IMG/VR virus record: IMGVR_UViG_3300037493_004972 | Location: 1-50,545 of that record | Direction: 5' to 3' (one strand) | Length of the DNA stretch: 50,545 nt | Source of the DNA: a virus | In this document: one piece after another, positions 24,245 through 33,199 of the stretch | Numbering within the stretch: the stretch's first letter is position 1 | Layout: the number at the start of each line of letters is the position of its first letter | Made by a program: the position numbers and the translations under genes | Notes under the pieces: model-generated | The model's database searches: none | What the model saw: the letters and a program-made list of their open reading frames with translations, nothing else | What the model was told of the DNA's origin: nothing

Positions 24245-24252
24245 TATTTATA
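24245..24252 (+). promoter_or_regulatory. TATTTATA octamer in a divergent spacer
   Basis: TATTTATA on the plus strand, 11 nt before the ATG at 24264. On the minus strand it reads TATAAATA, 15 nt from the divergent start at 24229. Confidence 0.45.
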
Positions 24253-24263
24253 CAAAGGTAATC

Positions 24264-24980
24264 ATGTTAAAAAGAAAACAAATAAAAGAAGCTACAGGCT
24301 CTGGTAGTTCAGGAAAATTCAAAGTTCCTATTGTGTTAGCACCACAAGATTGGGAGGAGGACCAATTAGGTCCGTTTGTTGAGCCTGTATATCATTACAC
24401 GAATGCTGAGTTAGCATATGAAGAGGCTGATGGAGATTTTAAAGAAAATCCTGCTAAAAGAGCTGCGATAGAAAAAAGAACAAAAAAATTATCTAAGATT
24501 GATGATTACCTAAAAAAGTTCTATACAGGTCAAAATGATGAGGACGGTAGTAATATCGGTCAGATTGGAAATCCTGAAGAAATTATAAAACAAGCCGTGG
24601 GTCCTTTAAAAGAAGAGTTTCTTAATGAAGATTTAGCGGTATGGTTTGGAACTAAAAATAAACCGAAAGGAAGTAAACAACCTAAGGGTCCTTGGGTTAA
24701 TATTTGTAGAAAAGAAGATGGTAAACATCCTCCGTGTGGTAGACCTGAGGCTAAAGATAAAGGATATCCAAAATGTAGAGCTGTTGGTGTTGCATCCAAA
24801 ATGAGTGCATCAGAAAAAAAGTCTGCATGTCAACAAAAGAGAAAAGCAGAAAAATCTGAACCAAAAACAGGAACAGGTAACGCACCTACGATGACAAGTT
24901 ATAAACCGAGAAACGAGGGAATTAAGAACTTGATTAGAAAAGTATTGAGAGAAAACACTAATCCAACTTCTTCAAAATAG
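24264..24980 (+). CDS. Basic Cys-motif protein with putative head-targeting tags
   Basis: 238 residues from ATG 24264; the frame is open for 34 codons upstream but those cover the divergent gene's start. The N-terminus MLKRKQIKEATGSG has an I-K-E/A site. Residues about 125-200 hold a basic short-Cys domain ('PWVNICRKEDGKHPPCGRP', 'GYPKCRAVGVASKMS', then S-A-C-Q-Q-K-R-K) of a kind I recall from large phages and giant DNA viruses, where it is thought to bind DNA. The C-terminus has NLIRKVLRE/N, almost the same as the N-terminal tags of the proteins at 761 and 25397. A DNA-binding protein packaged with the genome is a good fit, but unproven. Confidence 0.65.
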   Translation: MLKRKQIKEATGSGSSGKFKVPIVLAPQDWEEDQLGPFVEPVYHYTNAELAYEEADGDFKENPAKRAAIEKRTKKLSKIDDYLKKFYTGQNDEDGSNIGQIGNPEEIIKQAVGPLKEEFLNEDLAVWFGTKNKPKGSKQPKGPWVNICRKEDGKHPPCGRPEAKDKGYPKCRAVGVASKMSASEKKSACQQKRKAEKSEPKTGTGNAPTMTSYKPRNEGIKNLIRKVLRENTNPTSSK

Positions 24981-25368
24981 TTTGGAGAGAATGTTGAATA
25001 TTATTTTTAATTTCATCTTCTAAAAGTTGTCTCTGACGTTCTAAAACTTTATCAAAACTTTCAATAATTTGTTTAAAACCATTATTATCTGATAAATAAA
25101 CTGAGTAACTATAAACATGGTTTATCAGGTTTATTGTATGATTTTCGATAACAATAAACATATTTTTGTTTTCATTTTTGATAAACCTTTTGTTGGAAAT
25201 TGGCGCAAACGTCAGTTTGGAATCGGGGTCAGAAATTAATTTCTTACAAATCTCAACAGTTATTTTTTCCTCTTCAGGTATTGGGAACGAAGGGTCAAAT
25301 CTTTCTTTTAAAGTCAGATATATTTTAAACAATAGACGAGGGATATATCCCACAACTTTATTTTCCAT
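24958..25368 (-). CDS. Hypothetical protein
   Basis: 136 residues. A basic start (VVGYIPRLLFKIYLTLKERF) is followed by a mixed alpha/beta middle ('KLTFAPISNKRFIKNENKN', 'MFIVIENHTINLINHVYSYSVYL') and a long C-terminal helix with coiled-coil character (about 100-135). No family is recognised. The last 23 nt overlap the end of the convergent gene. It is the first in the long leftward gene run counted from this side, that is, the last to be transcribed. Confidence 0.6.
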   Translation of the reverse strand: MENKVVGYIPRLLFKIYLTLKERFDPSFPIPEEEKITVEICKKLISDPDSKLTFAPISNKRFIKNENKNMFIVIENHTINLINHVYSYSVYLSDNNGFKQIIESFDKVLERQRQLLEDEIKNNIQHSLQTILKKLD

Positions 25369-25396
25369 GTGACAAATATAAGGAACTATTTAAAAA

Positions 25397-25861
25397 TTAA
25401 CAATAGGCACCTGAACAATGTTTTTTACCATCTAAACCAGGCATTCTTCCTTTACACACTTGAACTGCATATCCGTTTGCATAAGCACTTGGATAAACCT
25501 TAAACTTTGATTTTGCTGCGGATTTGCCTCTTTCACATAATTTTGTTCCAGTTTTTTTTCTTCCCTCCTGAATATCTTCATAATCTACATATGATTCTTG
25601 TTTATTTGTTTCATTCATCATGAAATCAAAAACTTGGTCCATACTAGTTTTGGCTTCACTAACATGGTCGTCAGCCCAATCGTGACCGTCTTGTATTATC
25701 CCATCAACTACTTCAGGGTCTAATTTCAACAACATTTCACATTGTCTTTTTATTTGTTCTAAATTACCGAAGAACATATAATTTGTTGTTCGTTCTTCTT
25801 TCAATACTTTTTTCACTAAGTTTGAAATGTCCTTTTCTGTTAGTTTAATTATCTTACTCAT
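25397..25861 (-). CDS. Small protein with head-targeting-like tag and Cys-terminal domain
   Basis: 154 residues. The N-terminus contains NLVKKVLKEER (14-24), a near copy of the tags at 761 and 24264. After a helical middle, residues about 105-154 form a compact domain: 'KLCERGKSAAKSKFKVYPSAYANGYAVQVC' (two parts) and C-S-G-A-Y-C at the end, four Cys in all. The A-A-K-x-K-F-x-V-(Y/W)-P-S-A-Y-A motif is shared with a short domain I recall from cyanophages and giant viruses (DUF5872-like). Its function is unknown; DNA or lipid binding has been guessed. It shares an ATGA overlap with the structural gene upstream, which supports a virion role. Confidence 0.65.
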   Translation of the reverse strand: MSKIIKLTEKDISNLVKKVLKEERTTNYMFFGNLEQIKRQCEMLLKLDPEVVDGIIQDGHDWADDHVSEAKTSMDQVFDFMMNETNKQESYVDYEDIQEGRKKTGTKLCERGKSAAKSKFKVYPSAYANGYAVQVCKGRMPGLDGKKHCSGAYC

Positions 25862-27360
25862 TTTCTATTTACGATTTGGAATGTTAATTGTTTTTTATAA
25901 GTATCTTTCTCCCCACTAGTATTCACCTGTATGTCAACATAATATTGATTTGGAATTTTGTCTCTCATACTAAACATAAAGTAATACTCATTAGGGGTTC
26001 TATTAATTGGAGTCCAATCTTGAACCTGAACCTCAGTAGTTCCTTCTTTAACGTAAACTCTGTAGAATGCAGAAACGTCTAAAAGAACTTGTTGTGCAGT
26101 GTAAGCCTTTTTGATTGTAATACCTACCTTTCTAATATCTGAAGATAATATGTTCTCGTTCTGTAGAATACCATAGAATTCAAATCCATATTTTTGAGGT
26201 TCTTTCGAGATAGAACCAATCTGAACTCCAGCACTATAATTCTGTAATGTGAATTGATTTGTTACATTTGGTAAGTATTGACCATTAATTGAAAGATTTT
26301 CCCAAACATCATAAAAGTTACATGGGACAGGACAAGACAAAAACGCATTTGGAACAATTACCTCATAAACACCTTTTGTTCTCAAACAAGTTGTTAATGC
26401 TGATAAACCATCCCAAAGTTCTCCATCTCTACCCTCAATCCTAACAGTTGGATTGTAATCTAAATTAACTAAATCACCATTCTGATAAACATAAAGATAA
26501 AGTTTGTTTACTTGATTCTTTAAGAATTGATTTCTGTCATCTTCAATTAAATCATCATATGTTGTTAATAGATATGGTTGATAGAATGTCTGTGTGTATT
26601 TTGAGAAGAATGCAACACTATAACTGTCAGTCAAACCTGTTATATTTTCGACTGCAGGAACGTATGCCACTCCCCAACCTGTAACACCTGTAATACTACC
26701 ACTTAGGATACCGTTTATTTCATTGGTCATATCCATGTTAAGGTCTTCATTACCAAGGTCAAAGTGTTGAGCTGAAATGATTGTAAGACCTGAATAGTTC
26801 ACAAGTCCCGTATTTCGGTTGTCATAGACCCCTGGTTGAGACCAATTCCTTATCGTGGTAGTTTGATACCAATTGGAAGGACGAGTCGAAAATGCCCTAC
26901 TATCTACGTAAGTTAGGGGGGCCATACCACCTGTGGCAGATGTTTTGTTGATGTTAAAGTCATTGTAGTCGTATCCAACACCTTCATCCCAAAATTGTGG
27001 GTTTCCTGTATCACCTGAAGTTTTTGGAATTCTGAATAATATTAAATCGAATGATGTAGCTCTTCTTCTTTCATCTGACATGAATGAATTAAGTAACTCA
27101 TTATCAAAAGATGATGTGTTTGTCATCTTTAAAGTGTGAGTCATTGCGCTTGTGCAGCCTGTTGAGATTATACCTTGTTGAATATCATCGATTAATAGAG
27201 CTAAGTCTAAATCAAACAGATATCTTGTATAACCATAGTTAGGAACTACGAAATCTGATGCTCCGAAGTTTAATTGAACTACAGGATTTCTTGCAGTGTT
27301 GACATACGAATTTGAGGTAATCGTATTGTTCTTATCGATATATGACCTTAAAATTGACAT
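25858..27360 (-). CDS. Putative baseplate/tail structural protein
   Basis: 500 residues, almost wholly beta-rich with many N, T, S, G and aromatic residues and few Lys, typical of tail and baseplate proteins. Segments such as 'GWGVAYVPAVENITGLTDSY', 'VAFFSKYTQTFYQPYLLTTYDD' and 'LYLYVYQNGDLVNLDYNPTV' recur in form as extended strands. A C-terminal 'VDIQVNTSGEKDTYKKQLTFQIV' looks like an Ig-like strand set. No named family is recognised. It lies directly next to the gp5-like gene and has a TATTTATT octamer 10 nt upstream of its start. Baseplate wedge or fibre-attachment protein is the best guess. Confidence 0.65.
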   Translation of the reverse strand: MSILRSYIDKNNTITSNSYVNTARNPVVQLNFGASDFVVPNYGYTRYLFDLDLALLIDDIQQGIISTGCTSAMTHTLKMTNTSSFDNELLNSFMSDERRRATSFDLILFRIPKTSGDTGNPQFWDEGVGYDYNDFNINKTSATGGMAPLTYVDSRAFSTRPSNWYQTTTIRNWSQPGVYDNRNTGLVNYSGLTIISAQHFDLGNEDLNMDMTNEINGILSGSITGVTGWGVAYVPAVENITGLTDSYSVAFFSKYTQTFYQPYLLTTYDDLIEDDRNQFLKNQVNKLYLYVYQNGDLVNLDYNPTVRIEGRDGELWDGLSALTTCLRTKGVYEVIVPNAFLSCPVPCNFYDVWENLSINGQYLPNVTNQFTLQNYSAGVQIGSISKEPQKYGFEFYGILQNENILSSDIRKVGITIKKAYTAQQVLLDVSAFYRVYVKEGTTEVQVQDWTPINRTPNEYYFMFSMRDKIPNQYYVDIQVNTSGEKDTYKKQLTFQIVNRK

Positions 27361-27370
27361 CTACTTTATC

Positions 27371-27378
27371 AATAAATA
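27371..27378 (-). promoter_or_regulatory. TATTTATT late-promoter-like octamer
   Basis: Reads TATTTATT on the minus strand, 10 nt before the start of the structural gene at 27360. Confidence 0.45.
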
Positions 27379-28926
27379 TCAATTCAAACGAATATTTTGA
27401 TTTAAGATTTTTTTAACTGCTTGTTGTAGTTCTGTGAGGATATTGTCGACAGTGGTTCCGTCTTGTGTAACGGGAACTGGAGGTAAACCAGGGTATGCGT
27501 GAGTGTGTGTTACAAGGTATCTGACAATTAGATTAATAAGTTCTAAAAGTTCTTCACCTCTTACCATACTTGATGTGTTTGGAATGATTTCGTCAAAGAA
27601 TGTTTCACCTGATATTCCATAAAGTGTTCCGTCAAAGTTGATTACTTTTTTACCTGGTATTGATGATTTGTGTGAAAGTAAAAATACATTATCAGAACCA
27701 AGGGCTCCGAATGTTGTTGGACCGGCTTCGTATGATTGTTGTTCAATTTCTTCAATCTCTGTTTTGGTTGGTATACCTACGGTATTGTTTTTCCAAATCA
27801 AACCAAAACCTGGTTCATCGTTTGGATTCAATTTGATACCAGCATAAATCTCTGATAGGTTTTTTTGTATTATATCAGTATTCCCTGTTGGACAAACTGC
27901 GGATGGAACAGATTGGAAGTTTGCAATATCCAATGCTGGATTAAGTTGTTCTGTTGTGATGTTACTTGGTCTGAAATAAATTGGGAATTTGTTAGTGTTT
28001 TCACTGAATAATCTTGTTCCCGTTCTTGTTGTTGTTCCATCATTACATGCTCTAATAAAATTATTGATAATTTGAATTGTTTCTAATTTTGATTTTAAGT
28101 TGAATGATTCAGATGCAACTAAGTTTTTTAAGTTTTCAGGTAACACCGAAGATGAAGTTAATTGTTTCGAATTTGTTCGAGAATCAGGTTTTAATTGGTA
28201 TAGGTAAACTGCCCCACAGAATTTTTCTGCATTGTTCTCAGGGTTTGTAATAACCCATTCAATCAAATATTTTACTTGAACAGTAACTTCAAATGTTTTT
28301 GTAACTGTTTTGTTTGGTGCAGTTTTTTTAACTCTATCAAATTGTGATAACTGTAAAAAGGCTCTTTTGTCGTTTGCGGTGAAGTTGATATTGGATTGCG
28401 GAATCGATTTGTATTTTCCTGCTCTTAACAATACATCTTGTTTCTTTACAATTAAGTCAGCATTTCCTCTACCTAAAATGGCATTGTCACCTGGTTCAGG
28501 ATATAATCCAACCTCTGATTTGTTTGGATAACTTCCATCTTGGTTTTTAATATTACGTGGGGACTTAAGTTGCATTCCCGTTCCCGTAAACTTATCACCA
28601 CCTACGTTGTATTGGTCGAATAAAGCATTCGGTGAATAGAAATTATTTTGAACGTAATATTGGTTCTGATATTTGAAATCTCTATTGACGTAGATTATTT
28701 GAATAATCTCGTTGATTTCAGGAACTTGGTAAATGAAATAAGGTAAAAGAGGATTGAATACAAATGGGTCTCTTGCAGTCCATGGGTCTTTTTGTGGATT
28801 CCAATTTTCAACTGACTTGATAATATCTTCATAGTTATCAATTCTCAATCTAGCACGAACACGTCCCAACATCAATGGGTCTTGGTTATCGATAACCACA
28901 CACTGAAAAAATATAGGTCTACTCAT
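27379..28926 (-). CDS. Baseplate hub/spike protein with gp5-type OB-fold
   Basis: 515 residues. The N-terminal 110 residues match the OB-fold of T4 gp5 and related spike proteins: F-F-Q-C-V-V-I-D-N-Q-D-P-L-M-L-G-R-V-R-A-R, then 'DPFVFNPLLPYFIYQVPEINEIIQIIYVN'. That domain sits under the tail tube in known baseplates. The middle is a set of beta domains and helices without recognisable lysozyme motifs. The C-terminus ('YLVTHTHAYPGLPPVPV', then a helix) contains H-T-H-x-Y-P of the kind seen in spike-associated regions. The lysozyme activity of T4 gp5 is missing here and may be supplied by the separate fusion protein at 7243. It starts 1 nt inside the stop of the small gene upstream. Confidence 0.75.
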   Translation of the reverse strand: MSRPIFFQCVVIDNQDPLMLGRVRARLRIDNYEDIIKSVENWNPQKDPWTARDPFVFNPLLPYFIYQVPEINEIIQIIYVNRDFKYQNQYYVQNNFYSPNALFDQYNVGGDKFTGTGMQLKSPRNIKNQDGSYPNKSEVGLYPEPGDNAILGRGNADLIVKKQDVLLRAGKYKSIPQSNINFTANDKRAFLQLSQFDRVKKTAPNKTVTKTFEVTVQVKYLIEWVITNPENNAEKFCGAVYLYQLKPDSRTNSKQLTSSSVLPENLKNLVASESFNLKSKLETIQIINNFIRACNDGTTTRTGTRLFSENTNKFPIYFRPSNITTEQLNPALDIANFQSVPSAVCPTGNTDIIQKNLSEIYAGIKLNPNDEPGFGLIWKNNTVGIPTKTEIEEIEQQSYEAGPTTFGALGSDNVFLLSHKSSIPGKKVINFDGTLYGISGETFFDEIIPNTSSMVRGEELLELINLIVRYLVTHTHAYPGLPPVPVTQDGTTVDNILTELQQAVKKILNQNIRLN

Positions 28927-29129
28927 TATTTACGTGAATCAAATTCTTTTAAAATCCTATTATAAGTTTCTTCAACTTTGTCTAAGTGGTATGTTGATGC
29001 AATTATATTTGCTTTGATTTCATCAAACTCAACACTCAGTTTGTCCATCATTTCAATCAATTTGGCGTTAGGTAAATTTTTTAATTCACCTAAAATCATG
29101 GTAATATTTTCTAACTCTTGTTTTTCCAT
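28926..29129 (-). CDS. Small coiled-coil protein between tail genes
   Basis: 67 residues, one long helical hairpin with heptad spacing ('ITMILGELKNLPNAKLIEMMDKL', then 'EIKANIIASTYHLDKVEETYNRIL'). It is acidic at both ends. It lies between the large structural gene and the gp5-like gene with 1-5 nt spacing on each side, so its expression is locked to theirs. A tail chaperone or small baseplate subunit is likely from context; no family is recognised. Confidence 0.6.
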   Translation of the reverse strand: MEKQELENITMILGELKNLPNAKLIEMMDKLSVEFDEIKANIIASTYHLDKVEETYNRILKEFDSRK

Positions 29130-29133
29130 AATC

Positions 29134-31260
29134 TTATCTTGGAAGTGTTACCCATCTTGGAACACTGCCGGTTTTGTCAGGAACAATGAATGTATCAGAT
29201 ACACCATTTTCGGCTTGTTCATCTTTATCACCTTTTTGCATTGCTAAAAATGCCTGTAGGTTTATATTTGGTGACCCATCAGGTAATGTTCCTGTTGGTA
29301 TACCTAATTCCTGCATATATTTTATACCATTAATGGTTGCTCTTTCAGGAGATTCTCCTGGTAAAAAATCAGATAGAATTGCTAAGACTACAGGTATTTT
29401 AGACCTTGGTCTTGGTAATCCGTTCAGAATGTTAATAATATTATTGATGTTATCTAATAGAGATTTACACTTTCGATAATCTTCTAATCCTTTGATAATT
29501 TCACCAGCAAGTTGAGTTGCAATACCAACTAATCTTAATATTTTCTTATATCTTTTCTTACGTTCCGAATTTGATATATCCTCAATTATTGCACCTAACA
29601 AACCAAGGATATCTTTCTTAAGTAATTCGAAAAGTGTTCTAATGAATATCGCACCAATTTTAGAAATAACTTCAATACTGAATTTTTTAAATTTTTTCAG
29701 AAAAGATGTTGCGTCTGTAATAATGTTATTAACTTGGCTATTAGTTGTGGTTGCAGATTGAATTTGTGTGTTTGCACTTCCAACTGCGGTATTATAATTG
29801 TTTACGGCTGTTTTTTCTAACACGTTTGTCATTACCATAATAGGTAATAAAGTCTTAGGGCTTAAGGCTGCACTTGCAACCGCTAAAGCAATATTTTGAA
29901 TTAGATTATTTCCAATAGAACCCGCTGCGTTGAAATTATTATTTGTGTATATTTTCCAGTTAGGGTTTTGGGTTACACTGTCAATGATGTTCTCAATAGA
30001 TTTAACTTGTTGGTCTATTGTTAGACCACTTAACTTAGCACCCAAATCTACAAGTTGTGCTGTTATGTTTGCAGAATTTATTGGAAGCTTTACGTTATCA
30101 CAATCTACAAGTTCGATAACCCCGTTTTGAACATTTGATACTTGTAAATCGATATTTCTTAAATCAGCTTCTGTTAGTTCAAAGAAACTATCGTCAATAC
30201 CATCAAGTTCTGCTACTTTGGATACACCACTTATATCAATTTCTCTTCTTGAATCGAAACACAACCCTAAAATTCTCTGAGCTATCAAATAGAATCTTGA
30301 ACCTTGAGAAATTTCACCCGCACCTAATCCTGCTTGACTACTAACAAAATTAAATAGAAACTGCATGATTTGGGTTCCTAAGTTTTGTGTGTCAAATAAT
30401 TTTATGGTGGAAAAATAATCATTAAGAAACTCACCAACAGTGTTTCCTGTTGTTGATAGTTGATTTGGTATTTGACTACCAGTTCTATCAATTAAGGCAA
30501 CTTTGAAAAAATCACCGAATACTCCAAATTCATTTGTTCTTTGGTATTGGATATCCATTAGATATTGTCCGCTAGTTCCTTGATAAAATTTTTGATATGT
30601 TTGTTGAAATGATTGGTTGGGTTGTGATATCAATTCGTTCAACTGTTTGTTCATTGGAAAGTATTTTGGACCAGCGTAAGGTTTGAAAACACCATCTGTA
30701 ACTTCTGGTTTATCTTGTTCGTAGAAAATTGAACCAACTGGTCTATCAACCTGTTGTTTTAACATACCACTTGCTAAACTAACCAAATCCAAGTTTTGAA
30801 CTGGTATTGTAATTGTGCTACCTGATGGTAGTAAATCTAATGGTGTTACTTGAAAAGTGGATGCGGGGACTCCTTGATATTTTTGTTCTGAGGTGCAACC
30901 TAAGCTCTTGAGAGCAGCTTCTTGTATAATTGATTTAATCTCAGGTTCCGATTTTATTGCGGTCTGTAAAATTAAATCTCTAACAAAATTTTGTGTATTA
31001 CCACCACCGCTTGTCAATGATATTAAGTCCAACATGTTTCCCATTGATGTTGGAGCATTTCTCTGAAATCTTTTTTGTTGTTTGGATATCTTATCTAGTT
31101 GTTCAGATACTTTTTGAGATGCTGGTTGTTTCGAATTTGCAGCTTGTCTTCTAAGTTTTTTTTGAGATTTCGAAGTTTCAGCATAAGTGTTTATTGCAGA
31201 CAAATTACTGTTTGCCTGTTTCGCAGCACTTGATACATCAACAGATTGACTTTGTTGCAT
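29134..31260 (-). CDS. Large putative tail/baseplate protein with hydrophobic helices
   Basis: 708 residues. The N-terminal 70 residues are polar and disordered (Ser, Gln, Lys-rich). About 70-400 is mixed alpha/beta. About 440-600 contains hydrophobic helices ('NIALAVASAALSPKTLLPIMVM' in two parts and 'IGAIFIRTLFELLKKDILGLLGAII' in two parts) broken by charged stretches. They might insert into a membrane or pack as a channel, as tape-measure or hub proteins do. The C-terminus is proline-containing with short turns. No family is recognised. Located next to gp5-like and other tail genes in one tight operon, so it is most likely a tail component involved in DNA passage; that is an inference. Confidence 0.6.
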   Translation of the reverse strand: MQQSQSVDVSSAAKQANSNLSAINTYAETSKSQKKLRRQAANSKQPASQKVSEQLDKISKQQKRFQRNAPTSMGNMLDLISLTSGGGNTQNFVRDLILQTAIKSEPEIKSIIQEAALKSLGCTSEQKYQGVPASTFQVTPLDLLPSGSTITIPVQNLDLVSLASGMLKQQVDRPVGSIFYEQDKPEVTDGVFKPYAGPKYFPMNKQLNELISQPNQSFQQTYQKFYQGTSGQYLMDIQYQRTNEFGVFGDFFKVALIDRTGSQIPNQLSTTGNTVGEFLNDYFSTIKLFDTQNLGTQIMQFLFNFVSSQAGLGAGEISQGSRFYLIAQRILGLCFDSRREIDISGVSKVAELDGIDDSFFELTEADLRNIDLQVSNVQNGVIELVDCDNVKLPINSANITAQLVDLGAKLSGLTIDQQVKSIENIIDSVTQNPNWKIYTNNNFNAAGSIGNNLIQNIALAVASAALSPKTLLPIMVMTNVLEKTAVNNYNTAVGSANTQIQSATTTNSQVNNIITDATSFLKKFKKFSIEVISKIGAIFIRTLFELLKKDILGLLGAIIEDISNSERKKRYKKILRLVGIATQLAGEIIKGLEDYRKCKSLLDNINNIINILNGLPRPRSKIPVVLAILSDFLPGESPERATINGIKYMQELGIPTGTLPDGSPNINLQAFLAMQKGDKDEQAENGVSDTFIVPDKTGSVPRWVTLPR

Positions 31261-31261
31261 A

Positions 31262-31627
31262 TTATCTCAATTTATAAGTTTCTTCATCCGAAGAAACATC
31301 TTTCTCAATTAAGTTTTGTATTAAATCATCATCCAAATCAGAAAGTGTAAATGACTCTGTATTTGCATTAGATTTCTCCCAAATACTTGATTGTAATTTG
31401 GAAAGACTGATTTTCTTTTCAACACACTCGTTTACGATTTTTTGTTGTTTTTCAATCACTGGTCCAATTGTTGTCATGTCTTCTGCGTCCTTTAACATGG
31501 CCAACATTTTATTTTGTATTCTAATAGCAGTGTTTCTCTGCTCTACTAACTCATTATAAATCTCTTGCATTAAAGCAAGAATCGATTCTTTACTGAAATT
31601 TATTTCTTTTCTCTGTGGTCTAGGCAT
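31262..31627 (-). CDS. Helical hypothetical protein in the tail operon
   Basis: 121 residues, mainly helical. A basic start (MPRPQRKEINFSKES) is followed by a long helix with coiled-coil pattern (about 15-90) and an acidic C-terminus ('LSDLDDDLIQNLIEKDVSSDEE'). Such small acidic-tailed helical proteins often act as assembly chaperones for the gene next to them. It starts 3 nt after a TATTTATA octamer and is followed 1 nt later by the large tail gene. No family is recognised. Confidence 0.6.
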   Translation of the reverse strand: MPRPQRKEINFSKESILALMQEIYNELVEQRNTAIRIQNKMLAMLKDAEDMTTIGPVIEKQQKIVNECVEKKISLSKLQSSIWEKSNANTESFTLSDLDDDLIQNLIEKDVSSDEETYKLR

Positions 31628-31630
31628 ATC

Positions 31631-31638
31631 TATAAATA
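31631..31638 (-). promoter_or_regulatory. TATTTATA late-promoter-like octamer
   Basis: Reads TATTTATA on the minus strand, between the sigma-factor gene and the start at 31627, leaving only 3 nt to the ATG. Confidence 0.45.
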
Positions 31639-31643
31639 GTTTT

Positions 31644-32393
31644 TTATTGATTTTTCATCCTAGTCTGAATTCCGATGTATAGTTTTTTGAATTTTTTGAT
31701 AGACCCACGAATTTCTTTTGTGCTAAGATTGGTCATCTCTCTTAAGGATAATAGAATTATGTTTTTGTTGAATTTGTTATTTTCGTTACCACTAAAAATA
31801 GTTTCATAGTTGTCAAACAAATCAACTAAGGCAAATCCTAATTTTTTTTCGTTTTCATTCAAATTTTCACCATCAATAAATTCTTTCAATTCTGAAACAT
31901 ACTCAGTTAGAATTAAATTAGTATCAACAACATCATCATCAATTCTGTAAATCATGTCAGGTCTTTCTTGAATTGATGTTGATATGTCTTCGTATGATAC
32001 TTTTCTGTTTGTTTCTTTTTGGTCTTTGATGATTTGACCCATCAAATAGTTTTTACATATTGTTCCAAAATAGGAATATGCCTTTTTGTTCTTTGAAGGT
32101 TTGAATTTGTCTACCTTCGTCATTAAAAATGAGTGAGTATCGCAATGAATCTCTTCAAAGTTCATGTCCTTACGATATAGTTTATATCGTCTTATGATTG
32201 ATGAAATCATCTTGTCCAAAGGGGCTCTAAGGAATTCGTTATAAATTTTGTTCCGTTCCATAGAGTCCTCTGTTATCAAAAATTTTCTGACAGCATTTTC
32301 TTCTCTGACATCAAAATAATTTTCTTTTACAGCCTTTCTACCCCTTTTTTTTGATGAAACATCTTCTGTTGTTGCAGTAAGAGTTTCTGACAT
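31644..32393 (-). CDS. Late-transcription sigma factor (T4 gp55-like)
   Basis: 249 residues. After a basic, disordered N-terminus comes a sigma region 2-like helical core: 'LDKMISSIIRRYKLYRKDMNF', E-E-I-H-C-D-T-H-S-F-L-M-T-K-V-D-K-F-K-P, then 'KKAYSYFGTICKNYLMGQIIK'. The A-Y-S-Y-F-G-T-I-x-K-N segment is the part that reads the -10 element in gp55-type proteins. A short C-terminal helix-turn-helix ('LREMTNLSTKEIRGSIKKFKK') could be a reduced region 4. It would direct host RNA polymerase to late promoters; in T4 the target is TATAAATA. The TATTTATA octamers in this window are good candidates for its sites. It lies next to the first glycosyltransferase gene (1-nt overlap). Confidence 0.8.
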   Translation of the reverse strand: MSETLTATTEDVSSKKRGRKAVKENYFDVREENAVRKFLITEDSMERNKIYNEFLRAPLDKMISSIIRRYKLYRKDMNFEEIHCDTHSFLMTKVDKFKPSKNKKAYSYFGTICKNYLMGQIIKDQKETNRKVSYEDISTSIQERPDMIYRIDDDVVDTNLILTEYVSELKEFIDGENLNENEKKLGFALVDLFDNYETIFSGNENNKFNKNIILLSLREMTNLSTKEIRGSIKKFKKLYIGIQTRMKNQ

Positions 32394-33199
32394 TAGTCAT
32401 TTTCTGGTTGATATTTTATGACTCTGTCGTCAGTGAAAAAGTATTCTCTCTTAGCAGACGCAATCCAAAATTTTACTTCATCTTCTAAAATTTTATCATC
32501 ACCATATCTATATCCCCAGAATATTGAACCTTCTCTTAAGTTTGAGTGTCTATATCCGAGACGAGGAATTGTCATAATTGAAACTGAGTTATACGTTAAT
32601 CTTAAAAGAAGTTCGTAGACGAAAGTTAATTTCATTGAAGGTTTGAATCCTCCGAAATCTTGTAAAACTTCTTTCTTAATAACAGAACCTGCTGTTTGGA
32701 AGTTTTGATATTCTTGTAATGTATCGTTGGTTAGGTATCCGATTTCTTGTGAAAAGTTTGCTGCGAATGTTGCTTCATTTGTGAAACCTGCGAAAGCATC
32801 TTTTTCGTCAGTGTCTACTACGACAGGTAAAAATATTTGAACCTCAGGATATGCTTCCATGTATTTCTTAACATTCTTAAACCAAATTAACGAATACTCG
32901 TCGTCAAATTCGAATAAAGATACCCATTTACCTTTAGCGTTTTCAACACCAAAGTTAACTTGAGCACAATAGTTTGGTTCTTTATCCCAAAGTAATTTTG
33001 TTACATTTATATTTCCGAAATCGTATTCATTCAATAAAGTTACTAATGTTTCTTCTTGAGTATGAACGATAACAAGTTCTTCGAATTCGACTTGTTGTGT
33101 TTGAAGTGATTTGATAGCCTTTTCAAAATATTCATTAAAATCTTTTGCTAATGCAGACTTGATTGGTAATATTACCGAAAGTGATAGTTTGTTATCCAT
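32393..33199 (-). CDS. Family 2 (GT-A) glycosyltransferase
   Basis: 268 residues. The N-terminus 'LSVILPIKSALAKDFNEYFE' and 'ELVIVHTQEE' are the usual opening strands of GT-A/GT2 enzymes. 'WVSLFEFDDEYSL' supplies the D-D-x nucleotide-sugar/metal site. 'NFQTAGSVIKKEVLQDFGGFK' and 'YELLLRL' match the acceptor side. No membrane helix, so it is a cytoplasmic enzyme. The donor and acceptor are unknown. It heads a set of about ten transferases; its 1-nt overlap with the late sigma gene suggests late expression along with virion proteins. Confidence 0.8.
   Translation of the reverse strand: MDNKLSLSVILPIKSALAKDFNEYFEKAIKSLQTQQVEFEELVIVHTQEETLVTLLNEYDFGNINVTKLLWDKEPNYCAQVNFGVENAKGKWVSLFEFDDEYSLIWFKNVKKYMEAYPEVQIFLPVVVDTDEKDAFAGFTNEATFAANFSQEIGYLTNDTLQEYQNFQTAGSVIKKEVLQDFGGFKPSMKLTFVYELLLRLTYNSVSIMTIPRLGYRHSNLREGSIFWGYRYGDDKILEDEVKFWIASAKREYFFTDDRVIKYQPEND

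Noticed and set aside
24162-24263. Upstream extension of the basic Cys-motif protein
   Set aside because: It would run across the start of the divergent gene and the TATTTATA octamer; ATG 24264 is better placed.
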